In this document: positions 56,801 through 64,000 of the stretch, piece by piece | Layout: each line of letters starts with the position of its first letter | Position numbering within the stretch: position 1 is the first letter of the stretch | NCBI GenBank assembly: GCA_033807775.1 | Contig: CM066326.1 | Span: 49,777,617 to 49,841,616, forward strand | DNA length: 64,000 bases | Direction: 5' to 3' | Source of the DNA: Saussurea involucrata | Lineage: Eukaryota; Streptophyta; Magnoliopsida; Asterales; Asteraceae | Translations under genes and position numbers: made by a program | The notes under the pieces: model-generated | Databases searched by the model: none | What the model saw: only the letters and a program-made list of their open reading frames with translations | What the model was told of the DNA's origin: nothing

Positions 56801-59800
56801 ACTTGGTATCAGAGCACGGCTTGAGTGAATCAAACGCATTTCGGTGTGTTTGATCTCAAGTTTGCGGCTATAAAAATTTTCTTTAAAGTTTTTGGGAAGT
56901 AAAAAGAACGAAAAATCCGTTTGAGAAACGGTGATCGGAGGCGCAGTGTGTACAGTCAGCCGGAGCCAAAGGGGAAAGTTACAGTACTTAGTGTTTTATT
57001 GCTTTCTAGATCATAGAGTATGCATGCTAGATTGCCTGTTGTGGACACTATGCTGTATGTTGTAATGCTTGCTATTAGGAATTTATGCTAATTATGATAG
57101 ATTACTAAGTGGATGCCCTCTAGGTTGTATGCAGTAAGAGATTTATAGCCTTAGAATATTCGATTTAGTTCTATTGCGCAGCTCTTGTTTGAGTCCAACC
57201 GTTCTAGGATAGAGTCTTGTATTCGACTGTCTATTTATTTCGCACTGCATATAATCGGGTATTCGCGAGGTCACCCGTTATAATTAGTAGGGATTCGGTA
57301 GTAGCAAGGGTAGTGGGATAAGAGGAAGTTCCTAGAGAGCTGGGAAGGGTGTTTATGTATGAGTACGTGTGCTAGATTGCTTTCTAGAACATAGGAGTAT
57401 GTATGCTAAATTGCTTGGTACTTGTTACACTGTATTGCATGTCTGCTGCTTGCTATTAGGGATTTGGCAGTAGCAAGGGTAGTGGTTTGGATGAAATTCC
57501 TAGGGAGCTAGGAAGAGTGTGTACATATGCCGGTGCGGGCATATGTGTATAGTTTCGGCGAGAAACTACTTGGACCCCTTGGGATGGAACTCGGAACGGG
57601 CGATGATAGGTGTGGATGGTAGTAGTAGAGCTCCTACTACCGGAAGCACAGGATCAATGCTCGAGTCGGGGAAGTCACGAGGAATCCAAGGAGTTGAGCG
57701 TGAGTGTTGTTAGTATGAGTTATTATGTGCTAATAACGCGTTGTATTGTCTGCCCTGAATAGCCATCACAAGGAGGAACAACTATAGTAAACCTACTAGT
57801 ACAGGTGTGTACTTGTTTTGCTTTGATGGGATGATCGTTGGGGTAGTGTCGAAGGTTATAAATTAGTAGTCGTTGGAATAAAATGACGATTCTAGTATTA
57901 GTCACTTGGAGTGATGACGAGGATGATGTTTGTTTCGGGCCAAGATGGAAGATTGCGCTAGAGTCATAGGCTTATAGAGTCGACTTTGTTTTGAGGAAAA
58001 ATCGTAGGGATTATTTGACGTAATTTTCCATCTTGCCCTAAGAGGTTTAAATGTCCGGAGGACGATAGTGAATTGGAAAGGTAGGGAGGAGCATGAGTCG
58101 AGACGTTGAATGTCGATTGAGTCATGCACAGAGTTTATTTTGAAAATAGGATTGCATTCACTAATCATTGTGTTTCCAATCCTTTTATGGATTGTGTTTT
58201 GAAACTTTGGGAAATGTTTAGCATACACACAAGATTTCGAATTATAGTTTTGGAAAATGCTTGAAACCGTTTTATCACGGGAGTTGAAAACTTTGTAAAA
58301 GATTGTTTCATTTGATTATTTTTCCAACGGTTCTTTCGGGTACGATGATATCCGTGTTTTGAGGTGGTTAAGATGTTGGGTAAGTGACTACGGATTGAGA
58401 CTCTAACATTGGAACTCCTCCACATGTGTTAGAGTCGAGACGAAAAGTTACATTCCACGATGTCTGTATAAAGGCTATTTTGGCGATTTGTTTAAAATGA
58501 GTTTGGAATTCCAGTGTCGCTTAACTTTTCGTTCGAGAGTTTGTATTACTAAGTGTTTTATTGCAAACAGTTCAGTGTGTGGATTGATTCATGCGTGACA
58601 TAAGTGATGCATGGAGGAATTTTGGTAACATTTCATAAGGAGTAGTTTAGTGCGCTTTTTAGTCAGCTAAAGGTTTTATTGACATTTCCATGAAAATGCG
58701 ATTTATCGACTTAGGGGTATGCATACTGGGGTAACCTTTGTTCTCGACATTTTGGTGAGCGAGTCGTGCATGAAAATGTTTTAGTTCCTTTTTGTCGAAA
58801 CGAAAGACCATTTGATCCAAGGAGTGTTTTAATGTTGTGAACATCATGCATACGATTAAAATGTGTTATATTTTGGAAATAAAAATGCGTAGATTTTTGA
58901 CATTCGGTTAATTTAGAATTACCGATCATTTTTGGGAAATTAAAAACTTTTGCTTTGGAGGAAACGAGTATTTTGAGCATTTTCGATAAATACATTTTTT
59001 TTAAAAAAAACTATAATGTTTTGACGTTATATGTCCCAAGTACGAAACTTGAGGAAGTGTTACAAGCTTGCATGTCTGCCACCAGTTTGAGATTTTATGA
59101 GGTTTTAGTCGATATTTCCAATTATTAGAAGCGGACTGGTTTCTGTCTTCAAGTTTGAGACTTACACGAGACAGTTGTGTTTTAACAAAAATATATTTGT
59201 AAACCGTGTCATCGTTTTGCGTGATTAGCTGACGCGCGAAAAATTTGTGGCGAACCCTGTGCCACGTCATTTTATGTTTAAAAAGAAGAATTTTTGAATC
59301 AAATGTCGTGAAACTTACTTTGAATTATGTGCACACCTTTGCCGCACCCTGTTCAAGGTCAAGCGGTTGCTTTAAGTGCACGTCATGAGTCAATCCATAC
59401 TGGAATCGAGGCGGTTCATTTTAAAGAAATTATTTATTACGCTTTGCTTTTGTGTGAGTAAACTGAACTGCAATGGAACGATTTTCAACATGATTTTCCT
59501 ATGTGGGACGAGCGTGTCCAGTTTTGCGTAACTATCGATCAGGTAAAAGTAGTTTTATTACATACGATCTTTTTGAGATGAAAATCCTGATGTTGAAAAT
59601 ATTTTGTAAATGATTTTGTAAACCATTTGGGGAAATGTGCTCTTAAGTGTCATGTGTCATTTCGAGAATTTTCAGGGTGTGAGTCCTTTTGGAAAACTCT
59701 TTTGTTTAACCCGTGTTGAGTCTGGGACTAAGGTTGATTTCAGAGTATTGCTTGCTTAAACTTTGTTTAAACGCATTTTCCGACCTATGGGTCTAGCAAG

Positions 59801-61105
59801 CGTGGGGCATTTTGCTCGGTTTTGACTTGGAGTGAGTCATGGGCCAATTGCCCGGTTTTAGTGGCTCGATGTGGAGTCTAGTTGACGAGTTGTTTTTGTC
59901 GCACCGTTTGGCATTCTTTGCACGTTGAGTGTTTACATGTTTGGGTGAGTGAGTCAACCCGGAATAGGCATGTTGCTGGTAGGCTGTTTGCTTTGGATCC
60001 TTAGACACGTTAGTCAGTCGTTGGTAATGGTCGGTTGGGTATCTCGGGGTGGGACCCCGGTATTCATGTGTTTTAACCTAGACTTTCCAGTAGGTACTAG
60101 GAGGATATAGTCGTGGGCACTTACCTGGGAGGTAGTTCCGGTGTGCTGGGTCTTGAGGCGTTACCTGGGAGGTAGACGTCAAGGGGTATCCTCGAGACGG
60201 TGTGACTCGGCTTCGTAGAGCAAGTGTGGATGATACGTCGACGGTGGAAGGTAGGTATTCCACGCGCGTTAGTACTGTAGGCCGAATAGTATCGGTTAAG
60301 GGATTGATGCCCTTTGTTATTAAGAGAATAAATGCGCATCAACCATTTTGAGGTAGGTGGTATATTTAGGTGTCGACTTTTGGGCTTGAGGCCAAACACC
60401 TTTAGTATAATCGGAGAGTTGTAGCCGATTTTAAGATAATCATGGTGACGGTAGTAGTAACCCTGAAATGATCACTTGTGATGGATGGTTATGGTGGGAT
60501 GACCTACGTGTGTGTTAGTTGATTTGGCTGTGGGGGACATCTATTTGTGTTAGTGTCTAGGATAATACCACGCCGATGTTTGTTATTGTAATCGGTTGGA
60601 CCGATGTTCGGCGGGTGGCCGATGTTTGTTATTGTAATCGGTTGGACCGATGCTCGGCAGGGGGTCGATGTTTTGTTAATATAGATTAAAAATAAATTTT
60701 GGGAGTCTATTAGAACTCGTGAAAATTAATCGACAGTTAATGGTAGGAATGATCGGGTTCGAGTATCCTGTAGGGTATATTGGTGAGCACTTTTAGAATG
60801 GTTAGAGCTTGAAATTTGAATCGGGACGTATGGAATATCTAAGGATGGGAGACAACCGAAGTCGTTTGACTAGAAATGATTCCAATTGTTGGAGTGTTCT
60901 TCCGATTAAATTTCAGTGTCCTTGAAGGAGTTTTGTTAGTAAGAAGAGTATTCGATAAATTTTTAGACGGAATGAGAAATTTAGATTCTAGTTAGTGAAA
61001 TTCCGAGCGGACTTGGAAACCTGAGGTTGAGATGAGGGAGAGCTATCCAGAGCTATTCACGGGCATAGACTTCGAGGACGAAGTCTAATTCAAGCGGGGG
61101 AGAGT
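56801..61105 (+). other. LARD interior, non-coding
   Basis: 4.3 kb with PBS at the left and PPT at the right. The longest open frames are 60-110 codons, in inconsistent strands and without family motifs. Features seen: a repeated 'tagtagcaagggtagtgg' type block (57299-57325 and 57466-57492), a repeated 'ttacctgggaggtag' pair (60121-60175) and a 53-bp tandem pair 'aatcggttggaccgatg' (60590-60670) that echoes the LTR tandem unit. Confidence 0.75.
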
Positions 61106-63277
61106 TGTAAAGCCCGTGTCCCGGTACGGTTTTATTTTATGTATTTTATTTATTTATTTATTAATTTTCTCTAAACGAATTGGTTGTTAATGGGATTGTC
61201 GGGAAGGACCTTAAACGTTTAAATATGGATACTTAGGGGCTTAACGTTAAATCCTAAACTAAATTGGATAAAATTGAAAATACATTAAAACCTAAAGGAC
61301 TAAATGTGGCATTTTGGATGAAGTAGTGCATGGGGTCGGTTCCACATTTCCCTTCTCGTTTTGTTCACGGAAACCACACATAACCCTGTTTTTTTTTCTT
61401 TCCTTTTCTTTTTGTTGTGGCGCCGTGAGACCCCTCCCTTTTCTTCTCGTTTTTCTTGCGCCGTGAACACCATAGAACACCACCACCATCGCCTTGCTGC
61501 TGCTGTCGAACAGCACCACCATCACCCATCTAGTTTTGTGTCGCCGGCGATAGAGAGAGAGAGAGAGAACAGCGGCGGTAGGGAAAGAGAGAGAGATCAG
61601 CGGCGATAGGGAGAAGGAGAGAGAGCAGCGGCGGAGGAGAGAGATAGACGCCGGAAAGAGGGAGGAATCGCATAGAGGTAAGTCTTTAGTTTTAGTTCCT
61701 TTTCTTTCGTTGCCGTCGAACCACCACAACACCACCACCGCCGGCGAAGCTATGGCTGCCGCCGGCGGGTGCCGCCGGAAACCACCAGCATGGTGGTCAT
61801 GGGGGCAGGGACGGTGTAGGTAGGTGTGTGTGTGTGTATGTGAGGGCATGTGGCCAAGAGGTTAGTCGGGTCGTCTAGTTGTCTCGTTAGGCTTCGTAAA
61901 ACACCGGTGGCCGCCGCCGCCGCCAACCGCCACTGCCGGAGGTGGCAGTGGGTGGTGCTGGTATTTGTCCAACTTGTGGAACCTTATTTCTAATCGAGAA
62001 GTCTAAGCTGATCACGTAACCCGAATCGTTAAACCGTTTTATAATTGTCATTTTATGTGAAATCAGCTTTGCTGCCCTGTTTTGCGTCGGGCATAACTTT
62101 CTCGTCGTAACTCGGATTGAGGCGAATCCGGCGCCCACGTTTCACATTTGGTGTCGGGCACACTTTTCGTGTTTTAGAGAAAGTCCGGTTCGGCCTCTAG
62201 CTAGGAGAAAATCGGCTGTTTTCACAGCAGGTCTGATTGTCGGCAGTTTTGTTTCCGATCTTTGAAAATTCGTATTAAATTGTAGAAAAATCGTTAGGAG
62301 GAGTATAATATGTCCTTGGAACCCTAACTCAGAGGACTTTCTGGTCATGAATTAATTTTGGGATTTTCTGGGTTTAAAGGGGTCGAAACAGGTCCCGAAC
62401 AGACCTGTTTTGTGAGAACGGAAATTAGTTTTAGTGACGGTTTAAGCGTGTGTCGTGTCATAGGGTCCGAGTCTCGTATTGACACGTTTTAACATGCGTT
62501 TAGGTGCTGGGAAGTGACCGTACTTGTGAAGCTTGAATTGTGTTGTTAAGCTAGGCGCGCTTACGAGGTGAGTTCTCTCACTATATTTAATATTGGTTGT
62601 TTTATCATTGTTGTAGTACGTGTGTGGTAGCTTTATGTGATTGTGTTGTGGAACTAGATAGTGGGGTGTCTAGTTGATACTATGTTGTCATGTTAACTTG
62701 GTGGGACCGAGGATCCGGCGGGGCCGGAGATTTTATACGCGGGTGGCGTAGAGACTCGGTGGGACCGAGGATCCGGCGGGGCCGGAGATTTTATACGCGG
62801 GTGGCGTAGAGACTCGGTGGGACCGGGGATTCGGCGGGGACGGAGATGTTATCATGTGGTCGGTGGGACCGACTTGTGCCTTTTAGGCGGGTGGGTGTGG
62901 ATATACATGTTTATGATTTGTTCGTAGACTTGTATGCTTGTTTATGTGCAACTATCTGTTATAGGGGTAGTGTGGAATAACTGTGTTATCTATGGTGGTT
63001 GAATTCACTAAGCTTCGTGCTTACCCTTTCCCAATAAATTATTGTTCCAGGTACGAGCGGCTCCAAGGCATGACGAGTACACACTGGCGCGCGTGAAGAG
63101 CTGATTATTATATCGTTTTATAATTATCATTCTTAAACTATTTATTCCGCTGTTTATTGTTCGTAATAATTTTATTTAGTGGTTTGCAAATGAAACGATT
63201 GAACTATTAAATGCGTTTTTATTAATGAAGGGTTACTTTAAAAATTTTAAATTCCTTGTAATTTTTGGGACGTTACA
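61106..63277 (+). repeat. LARD 3' LTR (2172 bp)
   Basis: Nearly identical to 54626-56800. Differences include a shorter GA run, one extra GCC near 61920 and single-base changes. Its tandem unit is at 62697-62852. Confidence 0.9.
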
Positions 63278-63278
63278 C

Positions 63279-64000
63279 AACATCAACACAACTCTTGACG
63301 GAGGCGCCTCTGAACTCGAGGCAGAATTGGATCCATGTGTTGGAACTAAGGAGACCCCCGTTGACACTGTCACAAGAGCAGAGTTCGAAAGCTTCTGTGA
63401 CAGTATCAACAACTCTTTGAACGAGTATAAACTTATCAATGAACAAAAGGAGGAGCTGAACCGCAAGGAAAATGCTTCTCTCAGGGAAGAACTGCTGAAC
63501 ATCTCAGCCAAGCATGCTAAAATAACTCGAAAATATGCCGAGGCTGAAGCACTCAGAACAGAGTCTGAACGGGTCAGAGAAGAAGAGATTGCAAAGCTGA
63601 CAACAGAGATAGCCGACCTAAGATCAGTCATATCAGAGGAAGTTAAAAAGACTTCGACAGATCTTGCAGAGCTAAAGCGACTCATAATAGAGAACCACAC
63701 AGCGCAGATGAACAGAACCCTTCCCATCCCCACGGTTATTCTTTCAGAATCTAACGTCAGAACCTTGACAGAGATAATTACCATCTCTGTTAAGGAATCC
63801 ATAAAAGAAGCAACCACCTCATCTGCTACTCCACTCAACATCTCCAGCCCTAACCCAAATGACCTACCCATGACAGTTGGACAAATGGGAGACTTCAGAA
63901 AATCAATTCTTAGCCGAATGATGACGATCTCATCAAAATTTGTAATGAAAGCTAAGGCGACAGAACAACATGTGAAAGCGTCTCTTGATACTCACAAGGT
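63279..64000 (+). pseudogene. Copia-2 aORF, second part, open to window end
   Basis: From the right-hand CAACA duplication, the plus-strand frame in phase with the part ending at 54624 stays open for about 240 codons to the window edge. It opens 'NINTTLDGGASELEAELDP', then has a long heptad-like coiled coil ('YKLINEQKEELNRKENASLR', 'EIAKLTTEIADLRSVISEE') around 63405-63690, followed by a less charged region ('RTLPIPTVILSES'). It lacks its own start codon. The minus-strand ORF at 63233-63871 is its antisense shadow. Together the two parts would make a protein of about 800 residues or more, similar in size to the Copia-1 aORF. Confidence 0.7.

Larger units (their letters stand above)
54626..63277 (+). 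mobile_element. Large non-coding LTR retrotransposon derivative (LARD-like), 8652 bp
   Basis: LTRs 54626-56800 (2175 bp) and 61106-63277 (2172 bp), perfect 5-bp duplication CAACA (54621-54625 and 63278-63282), PBS TGGTATCAGAGC at 56804-56815 and PPT GCGGGGGAGAGT ending 61105. The 4.3-kb interior has no credible gag or pol. I count roughly 20 substitutions between the LTRs by eye, under 1 percent, so the insertion is recent. The termini and PPT suggest mobilisation by a chromovirus (Tekay-type) relative; that is inference. Confidence 0.88.
44301..64000 (+). mobile_element. Copia-2: degenerate Sirevirus-like Copia retrotransposon (3' end outside window)
   Basis: Plus-strand element inserted in Athila B (left flank GAACT). 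Order: 5' LTR, Met-tRNA PBS, gag, protease-integrase-RT-RNase H, non-coding region with motif cluster and TATA box, additional ORF. The ORF is split at 54625 by a large LTR element and resumes at 63278. The same plan is seen in Copia-1, but with many more stops and frameshifts, so it is older. The 3' LTR is not in the window. Confidence 0.85.

Noticed and set aside
57519..57713. Short ORFs in the LARD interior as gag remnants
   Set aside because: Frames are short and on both strands, with no zinc knuckle, protease or RT motif in any of them.
63233..63871. 212-codon minus-strand ORF
   Set aside because: It starts inside the LARD LTR and is the antisense shadow of the Copia-2 aORF coiled-coil region on the plus strand.

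Overview
This 64 kb window is plant nuclear DNA made almost entirely of nested transposable elements. I found no single-copy host gene, rRNA or tRNA gene. The organism is most likely a member of the Asteraceae. The extra ORFs downstream of pol in the two Copia elements look like the family common in daisy-family Copia elements, which databases often mislabel as 'xylulose kinase'. The Athila, chromovirus-type, PIF/Harbinger, hAT, MULE and Helitron pieces are general to flowering plants. The species cannot be fixed from this sequence.

Region 1, 1-16.1 kb, is a five-element nest. A Mutator-like foldback element (1640-16114, 9-bp target duplication) carries a small Helitron (2050-2992) and a LINE-derived retroposon (3275-16080, poly-A tail, 11-bp duplication). 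The retroposon in turn carries a PIF/Harbinger MITE (3525-4412, TTA duplication) and a Sirevirus-like Copia element on the minus strand (Copia-1, 4696-15634). An inverted piece of Copia-1's own LTR lies beside its 5' LTR. A second Helitron end lies at 1583.

Region 2, 16.1-24.8 kb, is AT-rich and holds small DNA elements. A hAT MITE sits inside a Harbinger-like MITE, each with exact target duplications. There is another hAT MITE, a decayed NAM-associated/Harbinger-ORF1-like gene, a decayed hAT transposase, and three consecutive foldback units bounded by (TA)n microsatellites.

Region 3, 24.8-44.3 kb, is a tandem of two Athila-type Gypsy elements that share a middle LTR (LTR-A-LTR-B). Copy A holds a short non-autonomous LTR element (28378-32065) with only about 550 bp between its LTRs, and has an intact env-position ORF preceded by a likely intron. 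Copy B is cut at 44300 by a second Sirevirus-like Copia element.

Region 4, 44.3-64 kb, is Copia-2. It is on the plus strand, is degenerate, and its 3' end lies outside the window. Its downstream ORF is split by an 8.65-kb non-coding LTR element (54626-63277; LARD-like, CAACA duplication) and resumes after it, staying open to the window end.

The observation I rate highest concerns Copia-1 and Copia-2. In both, a cluster of one element-specific short motif lies upstream of a TATAAATA box in the LTR. The same motif clusters upstream of a second TATAAATA box about 105-115 bp before the start of the downstream ORF. Copia-1 uses GTTAATACTGC and Copia-2 uses the palindrome ACAGAGCTCTGT. This suggests a second, internal promoter for that ORF, built from copies of the LTR control motif. 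It is an inference from sequence and has not been tested.
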